Notes: generated from the letters alone by a model not told the origin. 64,000 bases of DNA from Collinsella sp. (GCA_019414045.1 DXMW01000030.1:1-64000); one strand, 5' to 3'; counted from the first letter of the stretch, positions 44,330-54,486 are shown. Translations and numbers: made by a program.

Positions 44330-44463
44330 GGAGCCCCGGGGAGGGCAAATATATAAGGTCGCCTGCTCGGACAGTCCTGACTCGCACGGAGAGCACATTA
44401 AGTGCTCTCCGGCTCGTGCGGAACTCGCGATCGACCTTATATATTTGCCCTCCCCGGGGCTCC
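44330..44463. repeat. 134-bp element with 32-bp perfect inverted ends
   Basis: The arm 44330-44361 is the exact reverse complement of 44432-44463. Inside is a second hairpin, CGGAGAGCAC-ATTAA-GTGCTCTCCG (44388-44412), so the whole element can fold into a nested cruciform. No gene and no T-tract. The rest of 44313-44628 holds only the start region of the next gene. Confidence 0.85.
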
Positions 44464-44628
44464 CGCACAACGGGACCTCGGTTGGGTTCTATCCCGGTTG
44501 CAGTTGCTTCGCTCCTGCACCACATGGTTGATACGGCGGTTTGACGTTGGATCGGTTCTTTCTGATATATGCTGGTTGCGGCTCTTCTTTTGGGAGGAGT
44601 CGCTTTTTTGTTGCTAGGAGGTTGGCCC

Positions 44629-45516
44629 GTGGTTGATGGGGATGCTCGCTCTGAGCTGCTTTCCACAGATTGGAACCAGGAATGGATGCGCCTGCAGGCT
44701 GGTCGGCGGCGGGCTGATGACTCTTTTGAGTGGGATAAGCGGGCTCGGCATTTTCGGCCGCTTGAGACTGCTCCGTATGCCCGGGACTTTATGAAGTTGT
44801 TGGCGTTAAAGCCTGGTGAATCGGTGCTTGATATGGGGTGTGGGGCTGGGTCGATTGCCATTCCGCTTGCTCAGGCTGGGCATCCTGTGATTGCTGCTGA
44901 CTTTTCCCCTGCCATGTTGGGCACGCTTGATGCTGGCATTGAGTACTATGGGCTCGAGGATCGCATTACGCCGCTTGAGCTCGCTTGGGATGATGATTGG
45001 GATTTGGTTGGACCGGTCGCGAAAGCGGTGGATGTTGCCTTTGCCAGTCGGTCGGTTACGACGACCAATCTAAAAGATGCGCTTGCCAAGCTCGACCGCA
45101 CGGCTCGTCGGCGTTGTGCTGTCACGATGGTCGCCAACTCCAGCCCGCGCTATGATCTGCACTTGATGAACGCTATCGGCGCCTCGGTTACCTGCAGCAA
45201 TGGCTTTGTGTACGCCTTCAACATCCTCATTCAGATGTGTGCGTTGCCGCAGGTTACATACTTTGAATCGCCTCGTCGCGATACCTTCGATAGCCTTGAG
45301 GCAGGCGTGGCGGATTTTTCCCGTATGCTCGAGCATGGCAACGAGGATAAGATCGACCGCCTGCGCGACTATATCGCTCAGCACATGATCGAAAACCCCC
45401 ATGCCGGCGAGCCGGGCTCCAAGGGCGTGCCGCAGGGGCGCTATATGCTCGACCATATCCGTAAGGTTCGCTGGGCGTTTATTGCATGGGAACCGGTCTC
45501 TGCGCCCAGCTCATAG
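44629..45516 (+). CDS. Class I SAM-dependent methyltransferase
   Basis: 295 residues with motif I SVLDMGCGAGSIAIPLAQAG, the acidic VIAADFSPAMLGTLDAGIEY, and FASRSVTTTNLKDALAKLDR in the acceptor half. I place the start at GTG 44629, seven bases after AGGAGG; the in-frame ATG 44569 would add a hydrophobic stretch with no ribosome site. The gene uses more T-ending codons than its neighbours in its first half, hinting at a different origin. Substrate unknown. Confidence 0.8.
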   Translation: MVDGDARSELLSTDWNQEWMRLQAGRRRADDSFEWDKRARHFRPLETAPYARDFMKLLALKPGESVLDMGCGAGSIAIPLAQAGHPVIAADFSPAMLGTLDAGIEYYGLEDRITPLELAWDDDWDLVGPVAKAVDVAFASRSVTTTNLKDALAKLDRTARRRCAVTMVANSSPRYDLHLMNAIGASVTCSNGFVYAFNILIQMCALPQVTYFESPRRDTFDSLEAGVADFSRMLEHGNEDKIDRLRDYIAQHMIENPHAGEPGSKGVPQGRYMLDHIRKVRWAFIAWEPVSAPSS

Positions 45517-45674
45517 CCTGTTCGCAGCCCGCACCGCCCACTCACTCGGCATCCGCATTCTTTTTGAACTGGGCAAACGCGCTCCACACCGCGCCGTTCC
45601 TGCGCTATCGTGGGACAGCTCACGTAGATTAAGGCCCCGTCGCGGGGCGCCCCATACATAGAAAGCGAGAACCC

Positions 45675-45974
45675 ATGGCACTGACAGGAGCCCAGGTCAA
45701 GCAGCTTCGCAGCATGGCCCATCACCTCAACCCCGCCATCATCATCGGTAAGTCCGATGTCAACGAGGGCACCGTCGAGCAGACGGTCGCCTACCTGGAG
45801 AAGCATGAGCTCGTTAAGTGCTCCGTGCTCGATGGCTCCAGTCTTTCCGCCCGCGAGGCCGCCGAAGAGCTCGCTGAGCGTTGCCACGCCGAGGTCGTCC
45901 AGGTCATCGGCCGCAAGTTCTCGCTGTATCGCGAGTCCTCGCGCAAGGACATCGAGAAGATCAAGCTCGTCTAA
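45675..45974 (+). CDS. yhbY: YhbY-family ribosome-associated RNA-binding protein
   Basis: 99 residues of the CRS1-YhbY fold: TGAQVKQLRSMAHHLNPAII, then IGKSDVNEGTVEQTVAYLEK and the C-terminal GRKFSLYRESSRKDIEKIKL. The GxxF-type loop and length match YhbY, which binds the 50S subunit precursor. Single gene with its own terminator; a GCCCCG/CGGGGC hairpin lies in its leader at 45634-45648. Confidence 0.92.
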   Translation: MALTGAQVKQLRSMAHHLNPAIIIGKSDVNEGTVEQTVAYLEKHELVKCSVLDGSSLSAREAAEELAERCHAEVVQVIGRKFSLYRESSRKDIEKIKLV

Positions 45975-46012
45975 GAGCCAATGATCCGGCGAGCCAACAC
46001 ATAGCAAGCTTA

Positions 46013-46046
46013 CGGGTGCCCAAGTACTTCGGGCGCCCGTTTTTTA
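46013..46046 (+). terminator. Terminator after yhbY
   Basis: CGGGTGCCC / GGGCGCCCG stem followed by T7; it also lies at the end of the convergent gene. Confidence 0.85.
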
Positions 46047-49043
46047 TCGCTCGACCAGCACGCGATTGAGCCGCCTCTCCACCAAGCGCTCGTATAGACG
46101 CCGCGTCTCGGGCTCGGGCACGCCATTGACCTGCTCCCTCAGATGGTGCATATGCCCACTGTATAGCTCAACGATATCGCGCCTCCGCCCCGCCGCACTG
46201 TAGACACGCATGGCGCAGCGCACCATATCCTCACGCGCTGTTTCCTGCCGAAGCCCCGACTCCGCCAGCCAAATCGCCGACTGCAGATCGTTTTCTTCTA
46301 GAGCGGCATTTGCTCCCTTAATCATGCAATCGATGTACTTTGACTGCATAATGCGCCGCATGCGCAAAAAGTAGGTGGGATTACAGCCATTGGGAACATA
46401 CAGCGGTCCGGCATAAAGCTGCTCAATCTTAAGGCACAGCTCAACTAAATGGGGCCCGCGCGCACCCGTGCGATTTCCCAAAACCTCGCGGCTTATCTGG
46501 TCAAACAGCCGTACATCGGTCTTGACGTAGTCGCCGTTGAGTCCGATGCATTCATTTTGGATGAGCACACACGACTTGCCATCCGGCGTCGGTCCCAAAG
46601 CCGACCGCAAGCGCGATATCGTCGAGTACAGGTTGTTGCGGGCGCTATTGAACTCGGCATGGGGCCACAGCTCCATGGCCAGCGTCTCACGATCGACGAG
46701 CGCATCCATGCCCAGCGCAAGCCGCTCGGCAAGTGTCGCCGCCTTCTTGCGGCGCCACATTTTGTCCGTGATGGGAAACCCGTCGCGCTCGGCGCGAAAC
46801 GCCCCAAACATGCGAATCTCGATATGTTCAATGGTATCAACGGCTTCAACCTCACCGGCCTGGAACAGGCGCTCGCCTTCCCCTTCCAAATCGTCGCGCA
46901 GCGAGTACCGCGACAGCTCGCGCACGGGAAGCTTCTTGCGAATCCTGGTCGCCGGCTCGCCCAGACAATGCATGGCAAGGCGCGCAAAGAGCCGATACGA
47001 TGGCTCTAGAATCCCCGCACGATTCATGGACATCCAGGCCGCAAGATCGCTGTCTCGGCCCGCACAGGCCAAATGCAGCGCCACCATCCAGGCCTCCGCT
47101 CCACCAACCTGCGTCTGGCTTATATCGAGCAACTCCGCTTCCTCGCGTACCGAAACCATCGAGGTGTTACGCAGATACGCCGCGCGCTCCAGCAGCAATG
47201 CGTTATCGCGCATGTACGCAATCGACTCCTCGGCAAGTTTGAGCACTTGGACCGCACGGAACTTTGCATTAACCGGCCGTCCCTCTGCCAGCGACTGCCA
47301 GCCTTCTAGCAACAGGCCAAACAGCTGAATCTGGTTGTCGCGCATGCGCACGGCAAAACGATCGAGCTCGTTGAACGCCGCGTCGTCGGTTACCGGCAGG
47401 CCGGAAAGGAGCCGCCGTGCCGCCAACACCATGCGCACCCAGATAGCCATCGCCTTAAGCCCACGCACGTCGAGCGCCTTCCGCACCACCGTCATCTCGT
47501 CGTCGCGCTCGTCGGTTCCCGTAAACGACCCGTCAAAGAGCTCCACCAGCATGCTATCGGCCCGTATAACAATCCCCGCGATGTCGAGCTCGCAGTCGTA
47601 GGCCTTGCTCGTTTTGAGCTGCTGTAGAACGCCGCCGTCATCTCCCCGCTCGGTCAGGCAGCGCTTGACCTCGATATGCGCAGACAACATATCGAGTGCG
47701 GTATGGGATGTCTCGATTTCTGGCACGGCCAGGTTCGTAGGAAGCCCAAGCCCGTTGTCCCCATAGCAAACAGCCGTCAGTGTCTGGGCCACCCTCCATG
47801 AAACAGGGTCTATTTCGCAGGCCGCCCGTTCGCCCCCGCGCTCGATAACCGATGCCATATAGCGAGCGAGCTTTGTATTGGACACGCTGACCGCCGCCAG
47901 ATATACGCCAAGCGCCTCGGCAGGCGTTGGCTCTGGAGCCGGATCGTCGGCATCGATCGTGCCCAGCGCTGCTCGGCAGATATCGGCCCCGTGCCCCGTC
48001 AGAGCAAGATCGACCCCATACTGCCCAGCAAGTTCAAGGACCGCATCACGGTCCAAAAAGGCGTCCGCCAGGCCCATCGCCGCATCGCATCGGCCCGCCT
48101 TAAGCAAAATCCGGGCCGCCCTCGGAACAAGTTCGGGGCGAACCTCGGCCACCAACTTACGCAAACGCAAGCGTCCGTTATCCTCCGTGCCCAGACACGT
48201 AAAACTCCGCTCGGCGGGATCCAAGCCAAAGATCGGATAGTCGCGTACAAAGTAGGACTGGTCGACCATCGACAGCCTCACCCCACAAGCCTCGAGTTCT
48301 GCGATATTGCCCTCGCCCATCAAAATCATGAGACATGCCACGCAAAACAGCGCATTATTGTCGAGCGAAGCCAGATCGACAAGTGCCGCGCCATATACGT
48401 TGACAATCTCGTTTTCGAGCAGACCGGCTACGTCGCCTTGGCCATACAGACCCGTCTGCAATGCCGAAACGAGCTCGGGCACGCCCTGCGTGAGCTGATA
48501 AAAGTCGAGCGATGTGCTGATCGAAAACGCCGATGCCCACGCCGAATACTCATAGGCATGCACCTTGAGCATCTGCGCATTGATCTTAACCGAATCGCCC
48601 AGCCCATGAATCAGCTGACGATTTGAAGGACGGCAGGAGATAAAGACCCCTACCCCCATGGCGCGCAGGCCGCGAATCCTGTCGATGAGGTCTTCGGTAT
48701 CGTGCTGATCGAGGTTTGGCACATTATCAATCGCGATAAGGGAGTGCGGTTTGTCTTTGAGTTCTTCGGTAACCACCTCGAGCTGCATAAACACCTCGCG
48801 CCCAGTGGCGCGATCGGCCTCGATAATCCGCACGGGGCCTCGCGTCGGGTCGCATTTAACCTCATGGGTGTACTGCAGCAGCACCGAGGTCTTCCCAAAC
48901 CCGTCGGGCGCATAAAGAACCACGATGCCGGCCTTTCGGCCCTTGGCGAGAAGCTCATTCATCAAGCGTTCGCGTCGCACCATATAGCCACCGCCCAGCG
49001 GCATCAGCTCGAGGTCGTCCATACTGCCCAAATCGTTTACCAT
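46044..49043 (-). CDS. STAND-type ATPase regulator with BTAD-like C-terminal domain
   Basis: 999 residues. The N-terminal NTPase has Walker A YAPDGFGKTSVLL near 44-56 and Walker B SLIAIDNVPNL near 102, with SCRPSNR as a sensor-like motif. A long helical middle follows. From about residue 770, IEIRMFGAFRAERDGFPITD, then NLYSTISRLRSALGP and KYIDCMIKGANAALEENDLQ, match the winged-helix plus bacterial transcriptional activation domain of SARP/LuxR-like regulators, here placed at the C terminus. It would sense a ligand and activate genes; the target is not known. GAGGAGCGGG precedes the ATG. Confidence 0.8.
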   Translation of the reverse strand: MVNDLGSMDDLELMPLGGGYMVRRERLMNELLAKGRKAGIVVLYAPDGFGKTSVLLQYTHEVKCDPTRGPVRIIEADRATGREVFMQLEVVTEELKDKPHSLIAIDNVPNLDQHDTEDLIDRIRGLRAMGVGVFISCRPSNRQLIHGLGDSVKINAQMLKVHAYEYSAWASAFSISTSLDFYQLTQGVPELVSALQTGLYGQGDVAGLLENEIVNVYGAALVDLASLDNNALFCVACLMILMGEGNIAELEACGVRLSMVDQSYFVRDYPIFGLDPAERSFTCLGTEDNGRLRLRKLVAEVRPELVPRAARILLKAGRCDAAMGLADAFLDRDAVLELAGQYGVDLALTGHGADICRAALGTIDADDPAPEPTPAEALGVYLAAVSVSNTKLARYMASVIERGGERAACEIDPVSWRVAQTLTAVCYGDNGLGLPTNLAVPEIETSHTALDMLSAHIEVKRCLTERGDDGGVLQQLKTSKAYDCELDIAGIVIRADSMLVELFDGSFTGTDERDDEMTVVRKALDVRGLKAMAIWVRMVLAARRLLSGLPVTDDAAFNELDRFAVRMRDNQIQLFGLLLEGWQSLAEGRPVNAKFRAVQVLKLAEESIAYMRDNALLLERAAYLRNTSMVSVREEAELLDISQTQVGGAEAWMVALHLACAGRDSDLAAWMSMNRAGILEPSYRLFARLAMHCLGEPATRIRKKLPVRELSRYSLRDDLEGEGERLFQAGEVEAVDTIEHIEIRMFGAFRAERDGFPITDKMWRRKKAATLAERLALGMDALVDRETLAMELWPHAEFNSARNNLYSTISRLRSALGPTPDGKSCVLIQNECIGLNGDYVKTDVRLFDQISREVLGNRTGARGPHLVELCLKIEQLYAGPLYVPNGCNPTYFLRMRRIMQSKYIDCMIKGANAALEENDLQSAIWLAESGLRQETAREDMVRCAMRVYSAAGRRRDIVELYSGHMHHLREQVNGVPEPETRRLYERLVERRLNRVLVER

Positions 49044-49433
49044 GCCCGCTCCTCAACTCGACCGTATGGACACTGTAGCCGCAAGACCATACAAGCCGCG
49101 CTATGAATAGAGCGACCTTGTGTTTTAGGTTGTCTTTTGGTACGCAAGCGGCAAGTTTTTGTACAGCGAGGGCCGATTCTTATTAATCCCCCGACTAATC
49201 GGTCTTTAAGCAGGTAAATGGCTTGTCAGCTTGTCCCATCTAAGCGGCAGTGTAACGCAAATGAACAAGGTTCAGCTATGTCATTCAACTCGCCTAGCAC
49301 CCGCTACCGTCTACGACCTTTTAGTGGCATTTTTGCATAGAATCTGGTATGGAATGAATCAAGCTGTTGGGCATCCGGCATTCGTCAAGCTTGCGGCAAG
49401 ATTATGGTCAAGCGGGCGGAGAGGGATAACAAA
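49044..49433. other. Intergenic stretch with no recognised feature
   Basis: Separates two minus-strand genes. AT-rich patches occur but I found no gene or RNA. Confidence 0.5.
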
Positions 49434-49458
49434 AAGGCCCCCGCAAAGCGGAGGCCTT
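49434..49458 (-). terminator. Terminator of nagB
   Basis: AAGGCCTCCGC / GCGGGGGCCTT on the minus strand with one mismatched pair, followed by TTTTGTTATCCC. Confidence 0.8.
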
Positions 49459-49490
49459 AGGCAAGGCTATGTCGAGATGCAGGATTCGCG

Positions 49491-50219
49491 CTACTCGCAG
49501 AGCGAAAGGGCGGCCTCGTCGGCAACGACAACGCAGTTGGTGTGCAGCTGCAGGATCGAAGCCGGGCACGCGGGCGTAACCGGACCATAGCACATGTCAT
49601 GCACGGCCTGAGCCTTGGCCTCGCCGTTGGCGACGACCAGGATCATGCGGGCATACATGATGGTCTGGGTGCCCATGGTGTAGGCCTGACGGGGAACGTC
49701 GTCGATGCTGTCGAACAGGCGGCTGTTGGCCTGAATGGTGCTCTCGGTGAGGTCGACGCAGTGCGTGCCCTTGGAGAAGTGGTCATCGGGCTCGTTGAAG
49801 CCGATGTGGCCGTTGTTGCCAATACCGAGCAGCTGCAGATCCGGGTAACCGGCGGCGGCGACGATCTTGTCGTACTCAGAGCAGGCAGCGGCGGCGTCGG
49901 GGTTGGAACCGTCGGGCACATGCGTGTTGTTCAGGTCCATGTTGATGTGATCGAAGAAGTTCTCACGCATGAAGTAGTGATAGCTCTGGGGATCGTCGTG
50001 CGAAAGGCCGCGATACTCGTCCAGGTTGTAGGTGCTGACCTCGGCAAAGTCGACGTCGCCCTTCTCGTACCAAGCAGCGAGCTGCTTGTAGGCACCGATC
50101 GGGGTGGAGCCGGTGGCAAGACCCAGCACGCAATCGGGCTTGAGGATAACCTGTGCCGAGATGATATTGGCGGCCTTGCGGCTCATATCCTCGTAGTCTT
50201 TAGCTTTAATGATCTTCAT
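49491..50219 (-). CDS. nagB: Glucosamine-6-phosphate deaminase
   Basis: Converts glucosamine-6-phosphate to fructose-6-phosphate and ammonia. 242 residues with VLGLATGSTPIGAYKQL, the active-site STYNLDEYRGL, and GIGNNGHIGFNEPDDHF. It is slightly shorter than the E. coli enzyme and lacks the allosteric C-terminal extension, like the Gram-positive type. ATG 50219 follows AGAAAGGACGCG. Confidence 0.96.
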   Translation of the reverse strand: MKIIKAKDYEDMSRKAANIISAQVILKPDCVLGLATGSTPIGAYKQLAAWYEKGDVDFAEVSTYNLDEYRGLSHDDPQSYHYFMRENFFDHINMDLNNTHVPDGSNPDAAAACSEYDKIVAAAGYPDLQLLGIGNNGHIGFNEPDDHFSKGTHCVDLTESTIQANSRLFDSIDDVPRQAYTMGTQTIMYARMILVVANGEAKAQAVHDMCYGPVTPACPASILQLHTNCVVVADEAALSLCE

Positions 50220-50419
50220 TACGCGTCCTTTCTCGTACAAGAGAGGCAAGGCTCCCCTTACAAGCACTTGCCCGCGGCCCGCGTCGGCCGCAACCAACGT
50301 GTGCGGCCACCAGGGCGAGGTCGCGTAATGTATGTGTCTCGTGTCTAGCCGCGTCGAGGCCCCTGCCCGTCCACGGTGACCCAAAGCCGTTTAGCTTCGG
50401 ACAAATCCCATCTTGCCAC

Positions 50420-50449
50420 GGAGGGCGCCCTCTTTCAAGGGCGCCCTCC
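50420..50449. repeat. 12-bp perfect hairpin upstream of nagB
   Basis: GGAGGGCGCCCT / AGGGCGCCCTCC with a 6-nt loop, between crr and nagB. No T-tract follows on either strand, so it may be a processing or regulatory hairpin rather than a terminator. Confidence 0.6.
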
Positions 50450-50491
50450 ATAAACGTGTTTGAATTGTAGGCTAATGGCCACGTGCACTTA

Positions 50492-50959
50492 CTAGCGCTC
50501 GCGAGCAACGATGAGCTGGTCCATCTCTTCGACATGCGCACCAACGGAGCCCTTGATACTCGAGAACTCAACGGAGTTGCACACCAAGATGGGAACCGTC
50601 ACATCGTAGCCCTCGGCAGCAATTGCCTCGCGATCGAACTCGATGAGCACGTCACCCTTATGGACGACATCGCCCACCTGTGCATGCACGCTAAAATGCT
50701 TGCCCTCAAGCTGAACAGTGTCCAAGCCAACGTGGATGAGCACGTCTAGGCCATCGACCGTGTTGAGCGCAACGGCGTGACCCGTGGGAAAAATGGCCTC
50801 GACCTTGGCGTCTGCCGGCGCAATCACACGCGTGCCGGTAGGCTGAATCGCCACGCCCTGGCCCAAAAGGCCGGTGGCAAATGTCTGGTCATTGACCTCG
50901 GACAACGGAATGACGTCGCCCGAGATGGGAGCATCCAGCGTAAGAACTCGTCCACGCAT
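50492..50959 (-). CDS. crr: Glucose-type PTS enzyme IIA
   Basis: A soluble phosphocarrier of the sugar PTS. 155 residues with DAPISGDVIPLSEVNDQTFA near the N terminus, TGHAVALNTVDGLDVLIHVG containing the phosphorylated His, and DTVQLEGKHFSVHAQVGD. I start at ATG 50959 because it gives the usual EIIA N terminus; ATG 50989 is in frame with a very close purine-rich site and would add ten residues. Probably expressed with amino-sugar genes nearby. Confidence 0.9.
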   Translation of the reverse strand: MRGRVLTLDAPISGDVIPLSEVNDQTFATGLLGQGVAIQPTGTRVIAPADAKVEAIFPTGHAVALNTVDGLDVLIHVGLDTVQLEGKHFSVHAQVGDVVHKGDVLIEFDREAIAAEGYDVTVPILVCNSVEFSSIKGSVGAHVEEMDQLIVARER

Positions 50960-51060
50960 ACCAAAAGACCTTAGGACTATAGTGAACATGCTCCCCCTCG
51001 GACATACCAATCAATCAAAATAGCTTTAACAGTTTACCACTTGGCACCCGTTTTTGACCA

Positions 51061-52398
51061 TTAGGGAAGTTCGCGCTTGACAACCTCGACGATGTCGTCG
51101 ACAACACGCTGAGTGAGCTCGTGCGTCTCCGCCTCGGCCATAACACGGACCAGCGGCTCGGTACCACTCGGGCGCACCAGAATGCGGCCGCGGCCGTCAA
51201 GCTCCTTCTCGGCGGCAGCGACGGCGTCCCAAATGGGCTGGCAATCGTCCAGGCCGGCCTTGTTGTCGGAATGCACGTTGACGAGTACCTGCGGGTACTT
51301 CTTCATGATGCCGGCAAGATCGGTGAGGGTACGACCGGTGCGCTTGAGCACGGCCAGCAGCTGCAGAGCCGTCACCAGGCCGTCACCGGTGGTGTTGTGC
51401 TCCAGGAAGATGATGTGGCCGGACTGTTCGCCGCCGATGACGGCGCCATCCGCGAGCATGCGCTCCAAAACGTAGCGGTCACCCACGGCGGTCTGAACCA
51501 TCTCGAAGCCCTGCTCCTTCATAGCGATGGAGAAGCCAAGGTTGCACATGACGGTCGAGACGATCTCGGAGTTGGCGAGCTTGCCGCGGGCGGCGAGGTC
51601 AGAACCGCAGATAGCCAGGATGTAGTCACCGTCGATCTCATTGCCCTCGCCGTCGACGAACAGCACGCGGTCGGCGTCGCCGTCGTGGGCCAGGCCGATA
51701 TCGGCGTGGGTGCGCAGCACGAGCTCGCGCAGGGGCTCAAGGTGAGTGGAGCCACACTCAACGTTAATGTCGATGCCGCAGTAATCGGTGTTGATGGCAT
51801 GGACCGTGGCGCCCAGGCGCTGCAGCGCAGCGGGCGTGGTCTGGCAGGAAGCACCGTGACCGCAGTCGACGGCAACAACCAGGCCATCGAGCTTAAGGCC
51901 GTCGAGCGTGCTGATGGCATGATCGACATAGGCCTTGCGGGCGTCTTTCATCTTGATGATGTGACCCACACAGGCGCCGGTCGGCAGCGTGTCGGCAGCC
52001 ATGGCCTCCTCGGACATGACCCAGGCGCTGATCTCTTCCTCGACAGCATCGGGAAGCTTCATGCCCTTGCGGCTAAAGAACTTGATGCCGTTGAACTCCG
52101 GCGGATTATGCGAAGCGGAGATGACGATGCCGCCGTCGAGCTCGTTTTGGACGGTGAGCAGCGCCACGGCCGGCGTAGGGATAACGCCGCAGCAATGCGG
52201 ACGGCCGCCCTCTGCCATAATGCCAGCGGTCAGAGCACTCTCGAGCATGGTACCCGAAAGGCGCGTGTCGCGGCCGATGCAGATGTCCGGGCCAAGGAAC
52301 TTGGTCGCCGCGCGGCCCAGGCGAAACGCGAGGTCGCACGAGAGGTCGGCATTGGCGACGCCACGGACGCCGTCGGTACCGAAGATGTTCTGGGGCAT
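51061..52398 (-). CDS. glmM: Phosphoglucosamine mutase
   Basis: Interconverts glucosamine-6-P and glucosamine-1-P for peptidoglycan synthesis. 445 residues: FGTDGVRGVANADLS at the start, phospho-serine loop GIVISASHNPPEFNGIKFF, metal loop AHDGDADRVLFVD, and sugar loop GEQSGHIIF, ending with the phosphate site VRPSGTEPLVRVMAEA. Preceded by AAGGAGCG. Downstream of, but separated by a terminator from, rplM-rpsI. Confidence 0.97.
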   Translation of the reverse strand: MPQNIFGTDGVRGVANADLSCDLAFRLGRAATKFLGPDICIGRDTRLSGTMLESALTAGIMAEGGRPHCCGVIPTPAVALLTVQNELDGGIVISASHNPPEFNGIKFFSRKGMKLPDAVEEEISAWVMSEEAMAADTLPTGACVGHIIKMKDARKAYVDHAISTLDGLKLDGLVVAVDCGHGASCQTTPAALQRLGATVHAINTDYCGIDINVECGSTHLEPLRELVLRTHADIGLAHDGDADRVLFVDGEGNEIDGDYILAICGSDLAARGKLANSEIVSTVMCNLGFSIAMKEQGFEMVQTAVGDRYVLERMLADGAVIGGEQSGHIIFLEHNTTGDGLVTALQLLAVLKRTGRTLTDLAGIMKKYPQVLVNVHSDNKAGLDDCQPIWDAVAAAEKELDGRGRILVRPSGTEPLVRVMAEAETHELTQRVVDDIVEVVKRELP

Positions 52399-52455
52399 AG
52401 GATCGCTCCTTCCCTAGCAGGCGATATACAACCGCCCGCCCTAGTCGAAAAAGAA

Positions 52456-52491
52456 AAGCGGGACCCGCCGAGGAATCGGCAGGCCCCGCTT
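52456..52491 (-). terminator. Terminator of rplM-rpsI
   Basis: AAGCGGGGCC / GGTCCCGCTT-type stem with an inner GCCGA/TCGGC pair; on the minus strand TTTTCTTTTTC follows. Confidence 0.8.
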
Positions 52492-52521
52492 GTACATTGT
52501 ATCTCGAAAGGAGATAAAACC

Positions 52522-52917
<396 letters not shown>

Positions 52918-52919
52918 CT

Positions 52920-53363
52920 TTAAGCCTCCAGCTCAATCTTCGTGGGGTTCTGGGCAGCATGCGGATGCTCGGCACCAGCGTAGACCTTAAGCTTGGTCAT
53001 CTGGGCACGGCCGAGGGTGGTCTTGGGCAGCATACCGCGAACGGCGCGCTCGATGACCTTCTCCGGGTGCTTCTCCATAGCCTGGCGGAAGCTCTCAGCC
53101 TTGAGGCCGCCGTTGTAGCCGCTGTGGCGATAATAGGTCTTCGTGTCGGCCTTGTTACCGGTAAGCTGGACCTTATCGGCGTTGATGACGACAACGAAGT
53201 CGCCGCAGTCGCTGTTGGGCGTGAACTGGGGCTTGTTCTTACCGCGCAGGATCATTGCGATCTGGGTGGCAAGACGGCCCAGGACAGCACCATCGGCGTC
53301 GACGAGAACCCAGTTGCGCTGGACCTCGCCCTGCTTGGCGTAGTGAGTCGATTTCGAAATCAC
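52920..53363 (-). CDS. rplM: 50S ribosomal protein L13
   Basis: 147 residues: NWVLVDADGAVLGRLATQIA, DCGDFVVVINADKVQLTGNK, YYRHSGYNGGLK and RAVRGMLPKTTLGRAQMTKL, all L13 hallmarks. First gene of the rplM-rpsI operon. Confidence 0.98.
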   Translation of the reverse strand: MISKSTHYAKQGEVQRNWVLVDADGAVLGRLATQIAMILRGKNKPQFTPNSDCGDFVVVINADKVQLTGNKADTKTYYRHSGYNGGLKAESFRQAMEKHPEKVIERAVRGMLPKTTLGRAQMTKLKVYAGAEHPHAAQNPTKIELEA

Positions 53364-53493
53364 TTAGACTCCTCCATGTACAGTACGTGTTGTTACAGAG
53401 ATTCACGGGGCTCTGCAAGTAACCCGTCCATATTACCCCGCTCGCCGTACGAGTCAACAGGTATTTTGGCTCCGACCAGAGTTTCTGCACATG

Positions 53494-54399
53494 TCATCCA
53501 CGAGCCGTGATGTCGCAGCGTTGACGCTCGACAAACGCCTCGATATCTCCCAGCAAGCGCTTTGCCTCCTGACGGCCCTGGATATACAGGTCCAAAAGCT
53601 TTGCCGGATCGTGCTCGACATGCCCGACCTCGACCGGCTTTTGCGGAGCAATGACCAGCGCGCGGCCCTCGCGCTCATACTTCCACAGGCGCATGCGCTG
53701 GAGGTTATAGCGGTCGTGGCGCGTCTCGATAGCCTCGAGCAGATAGGGGTAGTCGACATAGCGGGCGCGCGCGGCAGGCATAAACTCGTAGGGCTTTTTC
53801 TCGTACGAGCGGTCCTGCGCGACAATGACAACCGCGCGATCGAAGCCCGCCTCCTCCAGCACGTGCTCGATGGGGACCGAATCGGCTACGCCGCCGTCGA
53901 CGTATTTGTGCCCGTCGATCTCGACCGGCGGCGTCACCAGCGGCAGCGACGTCGAGGCGCGCACGGCGTCGAGGTCGAGCACGGCGCTTTTGACCGGCAG
54001 GTAGGCAGCGGTTCCAAACAGCATGTCCGTCGCGACGGCGTACATCTCGATAGGGCTGGCGTCGAACGTCTCGTTATCAAAAGGATCCAGGCGGTCCTGG
54101 ACGTCGTTGAAGATAAAGTCGTAACCCACGATGGAACCCGTGGACGCAAACGACGCGGCGCCCATGTAGCGGCTGTCGTTGCAGAAGGTCAAATTGACTC
54201 GGTTGGTGCGACCGATCTGGTGCGACTTGTAGTTGACGCCATTGAGCGCACCGGCCGAGACGCCGTACACCGCCGGAATTTCGACACCGGCCTCCATGAG
54301 AACGTCAAGCACGCCGGCGGTAAACTGCCCACGAAAACTGCCACCCTCCAAGACGAGCGCGACCTTGCCGGCGTTCTTTGCCTTATCTTCTGCAGTCAT
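53494..54399 (-). CDS. Patatin-like phospholipase
   Basis: 301 residues with oxyanion loop LVLEGGSFRGQFTAGVLDVL, nucleophile elbow GVSAGALNG (G-x-S-x-G) and catalytic Asp in KYVDGGVADSVPIE, the Ser-Asp dyad of patatins. It lacks a signal peptide. These cytoplasmic enzymes release fatty acids from phospholipids. GGAGGTCAATATG gives the start. The upstream region contains 62-bp tandem repeats. Confidence 0.9.
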   Translation of the reverse strand: MTAEDKAKNAGKVALVLEGGSFRGQFTAGVLDVLMEAGVEIPAVYGVSAGALNGVNYKSHQIGRTNRVNLTFCNDSRYMGAASFASTGSIVGYDFIFNDVQDRLDPFDNETFDASPIEMYAVATDMLFGTAAYLPVKSAVLDLDAVRASTSLPLVTPPVEIDGHKYVDGGVADSVPIEHVLEEAGFDRAVVIVAQDRSYEKKPYEFMPAARARYVDYPYLLEAIETRHDRYNLQRMRLWKYEREGRALVIAPQKPVEVGHVEHDPAKLLDLYIQGRQEAKRLLGDIEAFVERQRCDITARG

Positions 54400-54486
54400 A
54401 TTGACCTCCTGCGATTGCGTTTTGGCCTTCTTCTACCCAGTTTTGGGATGGAGGGCGCGCAGGTTTTTCGAGGCGGCAGGTGAAGC

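Noticed and set aside
49231..49590. Plus-strand frame of 119 codons overlapping the nagB end
   Set aside because: Runs antisense into nagB and across its terminator, with no ribosome site.
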